DNA of 64,000 bases from Muscardinus avellanarius (Eukaryota > Chordata > Mammalia > Rodentia > Gliridae), in the NCBI GenBank assembly GCA_963383645.1, contig OY726573.1:15546093-15610092 (forward strand). The letters are read 5' to 3'. The position numbers were made by a program, and so were the translations under genes. The notes beneath the pieces were generated by a model. The model searched no databases, was not told the DNA's origin, and was given only the letters and a program-made list of their open reading frames with translations. Positions 17,196 through 30,617 of the stretch are shown here, piece after piece. The stretch's first letter is position 1; the number at the start of each line of letters is the position of its first letter.

Positions 17196-18276
17196 TAAGT
17201 ACAAACCAAGTTGGGCGTGGTAGTGCCTGCTTGTAATCCCAGTACTAGGGAGGCTGAGACAGGAAGATTGCAAGTTCGCAGCCAGCCTCAGCTACTTAGT
17301 GAGGCCTTCTGCAACTTAGTGAGAACCTGTTCCAAAAATAAAGAATAAAAAATAGGGCTTGGAGGTAGACAGCCCCTGAGTTCAATCTCCAGTACCACAA
17401 GAAAAAAGTACAAACCAAGATAGGCGTGGTGACGCACACTTGTAATCCCAATACTTTGGAGGCTGAGTCAGGAGAGTGGCAGGTTTGACGCCAGCCTTAG
17501 CAACTTACTGAGGTTCTCAATAACTTAGCAGGACCCTCTTCCAATAAGAAATAAAATAGGTCTGGGGGTATAGCTTGGAGGTAGAAGGACCCTGGGTTCC
17601 ATCTCCAGTGCCACAAAAAAATTATAAAGCACAAATAAAAAATATTATATTTTTCAGTTGGTCATTTTTAAAGCAAGTTTTGGTCAATAAGTTAAATAAG
17701 CCAGTCAGAGATTGTGAGCGAGACTATCAGCAACCTAGTGAAGCTGTTTCAAAAGAAAAAATAAACCGGGAGTGGTGGTGCACGCCTGAAATCCCAGCAT
17801 CTTGAAGCCTGAGACAGGAGGGTCACAGGTTCAAAGCTAGCCTCAGCAACTTATTGAGACAGTTTTCAAATAAAAAATAAAATGGGCTGTGGATGTAGCT
17901 CTGTAGAATGCCCCTGGGTTCTATCCCCAGAACCACAAAAAAATTAATGAATAAAAGAAAATTGGGCTGGAGGTGTAGCAAAGAGGTAGAATGACTTTGA
18001 GTTCAATCCATAGTACCAAAAAATAAATAAATAAGTAAATAAACAGACACCATTAAAATGTCATTTGTGAAAGTTTTTTTTTTTTTTCTTTTTTTGCAGT
18101 ACTGGGGATTGAACCCAGGAGCATTCAACCTCCAGGCTACACCCCCAGTACTATTTTTTATTCTTTATTTTTTGAAACAGAGTCTTACTAAGTTGCAGAG
18201 GACTGCTGGGAACCTGCAATCCTCCTGTCTCAGCCTCCCAAGTACTGGGATTATAAGCTTGCGCCACCACGCCTGG

Positions 18277-18313
<37 letters not shown>
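18277..18313. repeat. (TG)n microsatellite between two SINEs
   Basis: TG repeats sit exactly between two antisense SINE copies, in the position of an antisense SINE tail. Confidence 0.9.
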
Positions 18314-18314
<1 letters not shown>

Positions 18315-18892
18315 TACTGGGGTTCCTGGAAGCCCTTCTACCTCTGGGCTATACTCCCAGACCTATTTTATATTTTTGAAACAGGGTCTCTTACGCCAGC
18401 ACGGCTGGCTTCAAACCTGCGCGATCCTCCTGTCTCTGCCTCCCAAGCACGGGGATTACAAGAATGCGCCACCACACCCCACCTGCTATTTTCTTTTTTA
18501 GTATTAAATTATCACACTCTAAGCCGGGTGTAGTGGCTCACGCTTGTATTCCCTGCATTTGGGAGGTTGAGACAGGAGGATCGCGCAGGTTCAAAGCCAG
18601 CCTCAGCTACTTAGTGAGGCTCTCAGCAACTTAGTGAGACCCTATTTCCAAATAAAATATTAAAAAATAGGTCTGGGAGTATAGCCCAGAGGTAGAAAGC
18701 CTCTGGGTTCCACCCCTGGTACCACACACACAAAAAAAATTATCACACTCTAGCCTTAACCCTGTGATCCTCCTGTCTTAGCCTCCCAACTTACTAGGAT
18801 TACAGGCATCCAGAACTGTGCCTAGCTCCCAAATATATCTTTTGTCTTTTTGTTGTTGTTTTTTATGGTACTAGGGATTGGACCCAGGGGCA

Positions 18893-18895
<3 letters not shown>

Positions 18896-18938
<43 letters not shown>
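18896..18938. repeat. (TG)n microsatellite
   Basis: About 21 TG units lie inside an antisense SINE right half. Confidence 0.9.
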
Positions 18939-18942
<4 letters not shown>

Positions 18943-20016
18943 GGTGATGGAACCCAGGGGCATTCTACCTCCAAGCAACACCCCAGCCCTATTTTTTATT
19001 CTTTATTTTGAAACTGGGTCTCACTAAGTTGGGTAGGGCCTCACCAAGCTGTTGAGGCTAATTGCAAACCTGCAATCCTCCTGTCTTAGCTTCCCAAGTA
19101 CTGGGATTACAAACATACACCATCACAACTAGCTGACCCAAGGACATTCTACCTCTGAAATATAATTATAATATAATATAATCATATTATAATTATATAA
19201 TATTAAATATATAATATTAAAATAATATAAAAGCCAGGTACAGCTGGGCATGGTGGAGCATGCTTGTAATCCCAGTACTTGGGAGGCTGAGACAAGAGGA
19301 TTGTTGTTTGCAGACAGCCTCAGCTACTTAGTGAGGACCTCAGCAACTTAGTGAGATCTTGTTTCAGAATAAAAAATAGCCGGGCGTGGTGGCACACACT
19401 TGTAATCCCCACGTTTGGGAGGCGAAGACAGGAGGATCGTGCAGGTTTGAAGCCAATCTCTGGCTAAGAGACCCTGTTTCCAAATAAAATATAAAAAATG
19501 GGTCTGGGAGTATAACCTGGAGAAAGAAGGGTTCCATCCCCAGTACCACCAAAAAGAAGAAAAGAAGAAGAAGGAAGGAAGGAGGAGGAGGAGGAGGAGG
19601 AAGCTGGGCGTGGTGGCACATGCTTGTAATCCCAGCATTTGGGAGACTGGAGGATTGTGGTTCACAGACAGCCTCAGCTACTTAGTGAGGCCCTGTTTCA
19701 AAATAAAGACTAAAAAATAAGGCTGGGGGTATAGCTCAGAGGTAGAATGCCCCTGGGTTCCATCCTCAGAGCCTCAAAAAAAAAAAAAAAAAAAGAGAAT
19801 AAAGAATAAAAATTAAAGAAGCCAGGTATGGTGGTGCACACTTTTAATCCCAGCATTTGGGAGGCTGAGAATGGATCACAGTTCAAGGACAGCCTCAGCT
19901 ACTTAGCAAGGCCCTTTGCAACTCAGTGAGATCCTGTTTCAAAATAAAGAACAAAAAATAGAGCTGGGAGTGTAGTTCAGAGATAGAATTCCCCTGGCTT
20001 CCATTCTCAGTACCAC

Positions 20017-20017
20017 A

Positions 20018-20112
<95 letters not shown>

Positions 20113-20146
20113 GAAGAAAGGAAGAAAGAGAGAAAGAAAAAAGAAG
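20017..20146. repeat. (AAAG)n microsatellite grown from a SINE tail
   Basis: About 25 AAAG units (20017-20116), then degenerate GGAAG units, start exactly where the SINE right half ends (CAGTACCACAAAG). This is consistent with expansion of the A-rich tail. Confidence 0.9.
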
Positions 20147-22231
20147 CCAAGTGAAGTGGTACACGTTTTTAATCCCAGCATCCAGGAGGCTGAGATAGGA
20201 AAATTACGGTTCGCGGATAGCCTCAGCTACTTAATAAGGACCTCTGCAATTCAGTGAGACCCTGTTTCAAAATAAAGAATAAAAAACAGGGCTGTGGGTA
20301 TAGCTCAGAGGTAGAATGTCCCTGGGTTTCACTCCCAGTACTGCAAAATAAAATAGGGCTGGGGGTATAGCCCAGAAATAAAATGCCCCTGGGTTCAATC
20401 CTCAGTATGAAAATAAAATAACACAGAATAAACCTGAAAATGCCATATACCTAACAGAATCTAGATACACTCACAGTCCTATTTTATTTTTATTTTGAAA
20501 CAGAATCTCACTAAATTGTGGAAGGCCTTGCTAAATTGCTGAGGATGGCCCAAAACCTGTGATTCTCCTGTCTCAGCTTCCTAAGTACTAGGATTACAAG
20601 AGTGCACCACCAAGTCTGGCTGTCTTTTCAATGAAGGGATTTTATCTGGTCTGCTCATACTTCTGTGTTGCCTTTAAAGAGCTAAATTCTTTCTCTTGCT
20701 CCCACTGAGTAAAGAAATACCTTAAGAGGAGAATTTAAGCTCAAAATTGTTGTCTTTACCTTCTGCCAGTTTTTTTTTTTTTTTAAAGATCTGCATTGAT
20801 TGACTACTGTGATAGAAACTGAAGAGGCCTATACAAAATAGCAAAGCAGTTTCCCCCCTTCCTTTTTTTTTTTTTTTTTAACTGGGGATGGAACCCAGGG
20901 GCATTCAACCTTTGAGCTACACCCCCAGTCCTATTTTTTATTCTTTATTTTGAAACAGGGTCTCACTGAGTTGCAAAGAGCCTCACTAAGTAGCTGAGGC
21001 TGTTGGCAAACCATCATCCTCCTGTCTCAGCCTCCCAGGTGCTGGGATTACAAGCATATGCCACCACGCCCAGCTTGACATTATCTTTTTTTTTTTTTTT
21101 TTTTTTTGCAGTACTAGGAAAGGATCCCAGGGACATTCTACCTCTGAGATATACCCCCAGCCCTATTTTTTTTTTTTTTTTTTTTGGTACTGGGGGTGGA
21201 ACCCAGAGGCTTTCTACCTCCGGGCTGTACTCCCAGACCTATTTTATATTTTATTTGGAAACAGGGTCTCACCAAGTTGCTGAGAGCCTCACTAAGTAGC
21301 TGAGGCTGGCTTCAAACCTGCGCGATCCTCCTGTCTCAGCCTCCCAAGTGCAGGGACCACAAGCGTGCGCCACCACGCCCGGCTTGACATTATCTTTTAA
21401 AAACTTAATACAGAGAGCTGGGCGTAGTGGTGCACACTTGTAATCCCCACGCTTGGGAAGCTGAGACAGGAGGTTCAAAGCCAGCCTCACCTACTTAGGC
21501 TCTCACCAACTTAGTGAGACCCTGTTTCCAAATAAAATATAAAATAAGTCTAAGAGTATAGCTTGGAGGTAGAAAGCCTCTGGGTTCCACCCCCAGTACC
21601 ACCAAATAAATAAATAACTTAATACAGATTTAGTATCCCTAATATGATAACCTAAAATCTGAAATGCTTAAAAATCCAAAACTTTTTGAGCTCCAACATG
21701 ATGTCCCCAGTGGAAAGCCCCACACCTGACCTCATGTGATGGGTCACAGTGAAAATGCAAGAGCGCTGAAGATATTGTATAGTTACCTTCAGGCTCTGCG
21801 TTTAAGGCAGGTATGAACCCTAAAGGAATTTCATGCTTACACTTGCACCCCATCCCGAAGATCTTTCATTATTTATGTGTAAATCTCCAAATCTCAAATA
21901 TCTGTCTTGAACATTTGAAATAAGGACTATCTTGAAGTTTTCTGTCAGCCGTCCACTTAGAATTGCCTTGAGTCCATCTTTGCCAAGCCTCCAGTGTCCA
22001 GCAGAATTGCCCATTGCCTTTTCCCACTGATCGGCCTCAGGTTATAAATGTGCCGGGCGTGGTGGCGCACGCTTGTAATCCCCGCGCTTGGGAGGCGGAG
22101 ACAGGAGGATGGCGCTGGTTCGAAGCCAGCCGCGCTGGCGTAAGAGACCCTGTTTCAAAAATATAAAATAGGTCTGGGAGTGTAGCCCGGAGGTAGAAGG
22201 GCTTCCAGGAACCCCAGTACCACCAAAATAA

Positions 22232-22263
<32 letters not shown>

Positions 22264-22999
22264 AAAATAAATGTGCCCTGGTGCTAACCCTTGCCCTCCG
22301 CGTGCTCTTGACTCCCTCCCCCCCCCTTTTTTTTCTCTTGGCTCTCTTCTATCTGGCTGTCTGTATACAATAATCATGTTACTTTCAGACCAAATTAAAT
22401 ATAATTCCAATGTTAAAATCAACAGTTTTAAACATGCCTTTAAACCCAGTACTTGGAAGACTGAACAGAATTGTAAGTTTGAGGCTATTCTCAGCAATTT
22501 ATCAAGACCCTCAGCAACTCAGTGAGACTCTGTTTCAAAATAAAATAAAGCCAGGCGTAGGGGAACACACTTGTAGTCCCAGTACTTGGGATGCTGAGAC
22601 AGGAGGATTGCAAGGTCATGGCCAGCCTCAGCAACTTAGTGAGGCCTATGCAACTTAGTGAGACCCTGTTTCAAAATAAAGAATAAAAAATAGGTCTGGG
22701 GGTGTAGCTCGGAGGTAGAATGCCCCAGTACTCAGTACCTTAGTAATGTATAAATCCATATATATATGGCTAGGGATGTACCTCAGAGGTAGAATGTACC
22801 TAGAGTCAATCTCCAATACCAAAACTAAAAAAATAAAATAAGGCTGGGGTGCAGCTCAGAGGTAGAAGCCCTTGGGTATAATCCCTAGTACCACACACAC
22901 ACACAAAGAAAATCTATATCCCTAAAACTATATTACTCCTGAAATGTATCTCAGAGCCAATAGTGAAGTTATCCATTCTGTCCATTAGGGGAAGGGCTG

Positions 23000-23180
23000 G
23001 AGCTATAGAGTCAGAGAGGTGACCAAGCTCAGCTACTTACTAACTCTGTGTCTGGCAAGGTGCTTATCTCTCAAGTTCAGCTTTCTCATCTGTAAACCAG
23101 CCTTACCTCAGAAAGTTGTGCTGAGGACTAAGTGAGCAAACATACACTAAGCATTGGGTATAACAAGGCACTTGACAAAA
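23000..23180. mobile_element. MIR-like ancient SINE fragment
   Basis: The segment contains typical MIR core-like phrases: CTAACTCTGTGTCTGGCAAG, TTTCTCATCTGTAAA and CTGAGGACTAAGTGAG. It is diverged and lies in otherwise unique sequence. Confidence 0.55.
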
Positions 23181-23380
23181 TAATCAGATTTATCATTTAG
23201 CCGTTTCTCACTTCAAAAAGAGTCACGATGATTTTGTAATCATAGGAGTACATTTTGATAGGATTTATGACCTGGGTTATAAATACACCTTAAATTGAAG
23301 TAGTAACAGGCTGACTTTAGTTACTCTTGTTCCTCATACTTTGTCCCATTTCCTTGCTTTCTCTCATTGTATAAAAAGCT

Positions 23381-24280
23381 CATCAGACGTGGTGACACAT
23401 GCCTATAATCCCAGTGTTTGGGAGGCTGAACAGGAGGATCACAGATTTGAAGCCAGCCTCAGCAACTTAATGAGGCCCTCTGCAACTCAATGAGACCTAT
23501 TCCCAAATAAAAGCAAAATAGGTCTGGGGGTGTAGCTCAGAGGTAGAAGGCCCCTGAATCCATCCCCAATATCACAAAATAAATAATAAATAAGCTTGAC
23601 TATAACAGAACATGAAACAAACCACATTTTACTTGACTCAAAAAATTCTCATGGAGGCACAGATGCTATTCAGTTGGAAACCGAATGTTGGTCACAGATA
23701 TGGTCTGTTAATTTTTTAATCATGACAAATGTACTTGGATCCTGAATATTGCCAAGTCTCAGGAATTTCCAGGGAAATACTTGTTACTAAATAGTGACTA
23801 GCACAAAGAATGGGCAAGAAAACTAAAATTTTTGAGTGCTTTTTTTTTTTTTTTGGTGGTGGTACTGGGGTTCCTGGAAGCCCTTCTACCTCCGGGCTAC
23901 ACTCACAGACCTATTTTTACATTTTTTTATTTTGGAAACAGGGTCTCCTAAGCCAGCGCGTGCAGCTGGCTTCGAAACTGCGCGATCCTCCTGTCTCTGC
24001 CTCCCAAGCGCAGGGATTACAAGCGTGCGCCACCACGCCCGGCCTTGAGTGCTTTTTCTAAAGATGTTTACAATGCTGGGCATCTTATTTAATTGTCTCA
24101 ACAACACTGTAAGAAGCTTTTATTTACTGTTACCTTCTATTATTCCTATTTTATGAATGAAGAAATGGGCTCTAAAGGAAGGTTAGTATTGTGTGTATCA
24201 TTACAAAGCCAGAAAACTCTCTTCTGCAGTTGGCTTTTTTCTTATATCCCTGTGTACCTTGTCCAACTATAGCCTAGATT

Positions 24281-24334
<54 letters not shown>

Positions 24335-24715
24335 GGGGATGGAACCCAGGAGCATACTTCCAAGCTACAATCCCAGTCCTATTTTTTATTTATTTTATTT
24401 ATTTATCAGTGGTACTGGGGTTCCTGGAAACCCTTCTACCTCTGAGCTACACTCCCAGACCTATTTTTATATTTTTATTTGGAAACAGGGTCTCTTAAGC
24501 CAGCGAGGCTGGCTTCGAACCTGCGTGATCCTCCTGTCTCCGCCTCCCAAGCGAGGGGATTACAAGCGTGTGCCACCACGCCCAGCTTATTTTTTAGTTT
24601 TTATATTTTGAAACAGGGCCTCATTAAGTAGCTGAGGCTCTCTGCGAACCGCGATCCTCCGGTCTCCACCTCCCAAATGCTGAGATTACAAGTGTGTGCC
24701 ACCATGTCTGGCCTT
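23381..24715. repeat. SINE block with (TG)n at 24283-24330
   Basis: Copies lie at about 23381-23595 (+), 23839-24044 (-, young-looking type with the right-half variant GGGGTTCCTGGAAGCCC), 24331-24395 plus 24396-24592 (-) and 24593-24715 (-). Unique DNA at 23596-23838 and 24045-24280 shows no gene. Confidence 0.85.
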
Positions 24716-24779
24716 AGCCTAGATTCTATTAACAAAGCCACCATCAACCTGCTGTTTTCTAAATCCACAGATACTCAGG

Positions 24780-25390
24780 ATTGACTTCTGTGCAATATGT
24801 CACACTCTTCTTCCTCTCAAGTGTTCTGCCTTTAGCTCCCTTGGCACCATTTCCCCGGTCCCTCTCACCTCTCTACCTACCTCTTCTTGGGAATCTCCTT
24901 TTCCTCCTCCCCTCCCTTAGTTATTGTTCTTCCCAGGCCCTCTGCTTAGATCTCACTTCATTCTCAAGGTAATCTCATTTTTTACTTTGGCTACAGTAAT
25001 TTCCATACCTATCATTCTGACCCAGAGCTCTCCAGTCCCATATACCAAATAAGATCTGGACATGTGTATTTCTGTGCCCCAAAGTTACCTCACATAACTA
25101 AAACTTTGTCATCTTCTCTTCCAGCAGTCCCCTTTCCTTCCGTGGACTCACCATCCTCTCAGCCACCCAAGCCAGATACCTGGGTACCATCCTTGACTCC
25201 TCCCGCTCCCTCAGACTTCTACCCAATAAATTACCCCATAACTTCAGTCTGTCTTCTCTGATCTCCAATGCCACTATCCTAGTTCCAGTTGCCTTCATTT
25301 CTCTCCCACGACTGCTACAGTGGTATCAGTCAGCCCCTGTCTCCATTCCCACTTCCCCAGTCTATTCTTTCTTGACTTTGTAAGTCAATT
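24780..25390. mobile_element. Ancient LINE fragment (L2/CR1-like)
   Basis: The sequence resembles the coding-region remnant of an old mammalian LINE, with phrases such as TACCATCCTTGACTCCTCCC and ATGCCACTATCCTAG. It is diverged, with no intact frame. The family assignment is by memory of consensus phrases and is tentative. Confidence 0.4.
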
Positions 25391-25394
25391 CACT

Positions 25395-25626
25395 TTTGGG
25401 AGGGAAGGTACTGGGGACTGAACCCAAGGACATTCTATCCCTAACCCTTTATTTTTATTTCGAAATCAGGATTTTACTAAGTTGCTGATGGTCTTGCTAA
25501 ATTGCTGAGGCTGGCTTAAAGCTTTCTTCCATCTTAGCCTCTCAAGTATTGAGATTACAGACATGTACCACCTTTTTTTAATATACTGGGGATTAAACTC
25601 AGGGGCATTCTACTATACCCCTAGCC

Positions 25627-25681
<55 letters not shown>

Positions 25682-26029
25682 TTTTCTTGTGTGCTGGGGA
25701 TTGAACCCAGAGGCATTCTGAGTTATACCCCAGCCCTATTTTTTATTCTTTTTTTTTTTTTTTTTGGTGGTACTGGGGTTCCTGGAAGCCCTTCTACCTC
25801 TGGGCTACACTCCCAGACCTATTTTTACATTTTTATTTGGAAACAGGGTCTCCTAAGCCAGTGCGCGCGGCTGGCTTTGAACCTGCGCGAGCCTCCTGTC
25901 TCTGCCTCCCAAGCGCGGGGATTACAAGTGTGCACCACCACGCCCGGCTTGTTGATGATTTTAAATGTGTATAATAATAAATTTTTGCATTAAGGCCAGG
26001 TTTTTACTATTTCTGTCTCTCCCCCCTGT

Positions 26030-26116
<87 letters not shown>

Positions 26117-26312
26117 TACTGGGGATTGAACCCAGGGGATTCTACCTCTGAGCTACACCCCCAGTCCTTGTTTTTGTTTTATTTTTAAGCAGCATCTTAT
26201 TAAATTGCAGAGCGTCTTCCTAAGATGCTGAGGCTTTCCTCAAACCTGCAATTCTCCTGTCTCAGCCTCCCAAGTACTGGGATTACAGGCATGTACTACC
26301 ATGCCCAGCTTC
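25395..26312. repeat. SINEs with (TTTA)n and (AC)n/(TG)n tracts
   Basis: Antisense SINE pieces lie at about 25395-25570, 25575-25628, 25690-25950 and 26116-26312. A (TTTA)n run lies at 25628-25684. An inverted dinucleotide pair, (AC)n then (TG)n, lies at 26033-26115. Confidence 0.85.
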
Positions 26313-26461
26313 TTAACACACTTTTACACACAAAAACAGAGGCCCATAAAGTTCCGTTTAGAAGAACTACTGAGAGTCCTGAATCCCAATCAGTACTCTC
26401 TGCTCTTCAATGCCGTGCCTCCACCATGGGTAGAACATGACTCCAACCCTCTCCTCCATTC

Positions 26462-26720
26462 CAGGGGCTAGCAAACTACAGCCAATTCAGCTCCCCACTG
26501 CCTGCTTTTGTAAATAAAGTTTTGTTGGGACACAGCCATGCCCACTTGTTTACACACTGTCTACAGTTACTTTTGTGCTAGGAGCTGGAGGGTCTACTTT
26601 CAAGATGGGTCACTCATATGGCTGGAAACTTGATGTTGGCTATCAGTTCTTCTCTGTGTGGGCCTCCTCTACACAAAGCAGCTTGGGCTTACTGCATGGT
26701 AGCTGGTTCCAAAAGTTAGC
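26462..26720. mobile_element. Old interspersed repeat (MER-type DNA transposon-like)
   Basis: The segment begins GGGGCTAGCAAACTACAGCC and contains TTTTGTAAATAAAGTTTTGT and GGGACACAGCCATGCCC, phrases of a common ancient mammalian interspersed repeat. I am not certain of its exact family. Confidence 0.5.
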
Positions 26721-26779
26721 TTCCCAAGGGAACTAAGAGGAAGATGAATCATACGGCTTAGCCTCAAATTCAAGGAAAG

Positions 26780-27350
26780 GGCTGGGCATGGTGATGCATG
26801 ATTGTAATCCCAGTACTTAGGAGGCTGAGACAGGAGGATTGCAGGTTCAAGACCAGCCTCAGCAGTTTAGTGAGGTCCTGTTTCAAACTTAAAAATAAGC
26901 TGAGTGTGGTGGCACATGCTTTTAATCCCAGTACTTCGGAGACTGAGACAAGAGGATCCCAAGTTTGCAGCCAGTCTTAGCTACTTATGCCCTCCGCAAC
27001 TAAGACCCTGTTTCAAAATAAAGAATAAGGCCGGGCGTGGTGGTGCACGCTTGTAATCCCCGCACTTGGGAGGCAGAGACAGGAGGATCACGCAGGTTTG
27101 AAGCCAGCTGCGCGTGCTGGCTTAGGAGACCCTGTTTCGAACCTGCGCGATCCTCCTGTCTCTACCTCCCAAGTGCGAGGATTACAAACTGCATGTGCCA
27201 CCACGCCCGGCTTAGTCTTTTATTTTTTTGAAAAAGGGACTCAATGAGTTGCGAAGGGCCTTGCTAAGAGCTGAGGCTGTCTGCAAACCAGAATCCTCTG
27301 GTCTCCACCTCCTGAATGCTGGGATTACAAGCCTGCACCACCGCGCCTGC
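26780..27350. repeat. SINE pieces including an inverted fold-back pair
   Basis: Sense partial copies lie at 26780-26895 and 26896-27028. A sense left half at 27029-27145 is joined directly to an antisense left half at about 27138-27212, and another antisense piece follows to 27350. Confidence 0.75.
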
Positions 27351-27955
27351 TCCTGCTTTTGTTTCTAATGTCATACAAAAGACTATCCCAGATTCATTCC
27401 CTTGCAGCTAAGAACCCTCATAATATATTTCGCATGAAATGAGATATAGTCAAAGGTCAGCTAAGTATGTCTGGGAATTTTTTGCCTTCTTAATGTAGGC
27501 ACTGCCCTTTCCTCTGTCCCCCTTACCTCTTTTCTGCATGAAATACCAGCTAGAAGTAAAGAAGCCAAAAAGTTAATGAGCCTGAGGACAAAATAGAGAA
27601 ACAGGTGATATCTGAAACATTGATGATCTAGTGGAGCTCACTGTTCCACTGACTATAGACCTCTTATGTGAATAAAAGTAATCCTTTGTAGTTAAGCTCC
27701 AACAACTAGGCTTCTGTTTCGTGCAGCCAAATAACATGGTGTCTCATGGAGTAATAGCTACCCCTCTAGGCTGATTGGTAAAGAGAATCCTATACATTTC
27801 ATCTCCCTTGCTACTCTATAGAAGGATCAGAAGAATTATCAGCCCAGAAATACTCCCAATCCAGATCTCTTCAGTTCAACTTCAAATAATGCTAGTGATC
27901 AGGTAGCAAAGAACACCACATTATCTGAACCTTTTTGATTTTTGAATTCAATGGC
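27351..27955. other. Unique intergenic DNA, nothing recognised
   Basis: No repeat, RNA gene or protein-like frame was seen in this stretch. Confidence 0.5.
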
Positions 27956-27956
27956 T

Positions 27957-28262
27957 TTTTTTTTTTTTTTTTTTTTTGCGGGTCTGGGGATGGAACCCGG
28001 GGCATTCGACCTCCAAGCTACACCCTCTTCCCTATTTTTTTATTCTTTATTTTGAAACAGGGTCTCACTAAGTTGCAAGGGGCCTCACTAAGTAGCTGAG
28101 GCTGTCCTCAAACCGTGATCCTCCTGTCTCAGCCTCCCAAATGCTGGAATTACAAGCGTGCTCCATGATGGCTGTCTTAAATTCAACAGATTTCAGTATG
28201 AGGGTTATGTGTACTACATACATACCGTGTGTGTGTGAGAGTGTGAGTGTGTGAGTGAGTGA

Positions 28263-28304
<42 letters not shown>

Positions 28305-30581
28305 CGCTGGGGATTTAAACCCAAGGGGATTCTATCTCTGAGCTATACTCCCAGCCCTATTTTATTTTTTATTTAGAAATGGGGTCTAAGTTTCTGAGAG
28401 CCTAAGTTCCCGAGGCTGTCTGAACCTGCAATCCTCCTGTCTCTGCCTCCCAAATACTGAGCTTACAGGCACGCGCCACCACGCCTGACTGGAACCGTTT
28501 ACTTATTGCTATTCTATGCCAGGCACTGTATGGCTCCTAGGAATACAAAGATGATTTAGTCAGATGATTGATGCTGGATGCCCAGGTTCCCAGCCTCCAA
28601 AGGGCAATGGCTGAGTTCCTCAGTTCCTCTCAGTAAGGAACAGACCTAATTCCAGCAGTCTCTCTACCATTTTGTTGCTCATCTCACTCCTTATCCCCAT
28701 TCTCCTCTGTTGGTCTCACTCCACTTGTTATTTGTGCATCACCTTTTCTTTCTCTCTTTTTTTTCGTTTTGGTATGCTTCCCATCTGCCTAGAAACACCA
28801 GCACTTAGGCTGCATGTCTGTTTATATATTATTAAGCTGCATAACATTTTAAATGCCTATGCTTTTTTTTTTCAGTACTGGTTTTGGACCCAGGGGCATT
28901 CTACCACCCAGCTATAACCTCAGTCTTATTTTTATTCTTTATTTTGAAACAAGGTCTCACCAAGTTGCAGAGGGCCTCACTAAGTAGCTGGGGCTGGCTG
29001 CAAACCTGTGGTCCTCCTGTCTCAGCCTCCCAAGTACTGGGATTACAAGTGTGCACCACCATGCCCAGCTTTTTTTTTTTTTTTTTTTTTAGTGGTACTG
29101 GGGGTGGAATCCAGAGGCCTTTGACCTCTGGGCTATACTCCCAGACCTATTTTTTTATATTTTTATTTGAAAACAGGGTTTCACTAAGTTGCTGAGAGCC
29201 TAAGTAGCTGAGGCTGGCTTCGAACCTGTGTGATCCTCCTGTGTCAGCCTCCCAAGCGCGGGGATTACAAGCGTGAACCACCACGCCTGGCTCATGCCCA
29301 GCTTTTATTTTTATTTTGAAACAGTCTCACTAGGTTGATGAGTCTCAGTACTTGCTGAGGCTTTCCTTGAACCTGTAATCCTCCTGTCTCAGCCTCCCAT
29401 GTACTAGGATTACAAGCATGTGCCACAACTTCTGGTAAGGATCATTCAGGGTGCTAGCCAGGCGTGGTGGTGCACGCTTGTAATCCCAGCATTCGGGAGA
29501 TTGAGACTGGAGGACTGAGGTTCACAGATAGCCTTGGCTACTTTGTAAGGTCTTCCACAACTTAGTGAGACCCTGTTTCAAAATAAAGAATAAGCCGAGC
29601 GTGGTGGCGCACGTTTGTAATCCCCGCGCTTGGGAGGCGGAGACAGGAGGATCGCGCAGGTTCGAAGCCAGCCGCGCTGGCTTAAGAGACCCTGTTTTCC
29701 AAAAAAAAAAAAAAAGTATAAGATAGGTCTGGGAGTGTATCCCAGAGGTAGAAGGGCTTCCAGGGACCCCAGTACCACACACACACACACACACACACAC
29801 AGAGAATAAAAAATAGGGCTGGGAGTGCAGTTTGGAGGTAGAATGCTCCCTGGGTTCCATCTTCAGTACCACACACACAAAAAAAATCTCTGTGCTTTCT
29901 TACAACTAAACCATGTGCTCTTGCTGATCTCCCAAGCTCAGTTGTAAGGCCAGTGCATTAACCTTATCCTGGTGTCATGATTGGATGTAACTGGCCCAAG
30001 CCCAAATGATGAGCCTTTCACTCAGTTCAAGGCCCAGCCAGATCAAAATTTGGGACAGTAGTAAAACAATTCACACTAGTCATTAACTTAGTCCCAAATA
30101 TTAAAACTTTAGGAGTTTCTGCCATTGGGATATAGCAGGTATTGAGACAGGTGCCATAACACTGCTATGGTTTACTGAGGACAGTTTTTTATGCTCCATT
30201 CTCTACCCCACCTCCCTCCAACACAAGAGGAGTTGGACCCTACACTCATGTTTCATTTATTTCCTAGATTTTAGATTGAGGCGTTATTTACATGCTCCTC
30301 ATGCAAATATCCACTCTTGGATATTTACAAAACAAGGCAGTATCTAGTGGAAAACTTTATGCAAAAAGTAAGTAAACGAGTCAATAAATATTAATAAATA
30401 AATGCATTCTATTATATTAAAATTTTATGATGCTTTTATTCCTTATCTCTGTACTTTGCCCCACACACACACATCTGTAATGAGAACCTCTACTCATCCT
30501 ATCCCACAAGTTACTTTTATTTTGTGGTACTAGGGATGGAACCCAGAGGCATTCTACCTCCAAGCTACACCCCCAGCTTAA

Positions 30582-30617
<36 letters not shown>

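Larger units (their letters stand above)
17212..22910. repeat. SINE block with microsatellites
   Basis: Copies lie at about 17212-17406 (+), 17417-17625 (+), 17763-17950 (+), 17960-18045 (right half), 18075-18278 (-), 18311-18483 (-), 18521-18742 (+), 18866-19133 (-), 19236-19378 (+, truncated), 19378-19558 (+), 19603-19793 (+), 19821-20015 (+), 20146-20345 (+), 20350-20425 (right half), 20472-20625 (-), 20862-21077 (-), 21088-21386 (-, two joined), 21416-21617 (+), 22051-22272 (+), 22430-22545 (+, partial), 22549-22740 (+) and 22765-22910 (right halves). The unique stretch 21620-22045 shows no recognised gene. Confidence 0.85.

Noticed and set aside
19895..20181. Minus-strand frames of repeated FLSFFLSF
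   Set aside because: They are translations of the AAAG microsatellite and SINE.
24285..24611. Frames with long CVCVCV runs followed by LLGMEPR or similar
   Set aside because: TG microsatellite plus antisense SINE translation. The same phrases recur at many SINE copies in the window.
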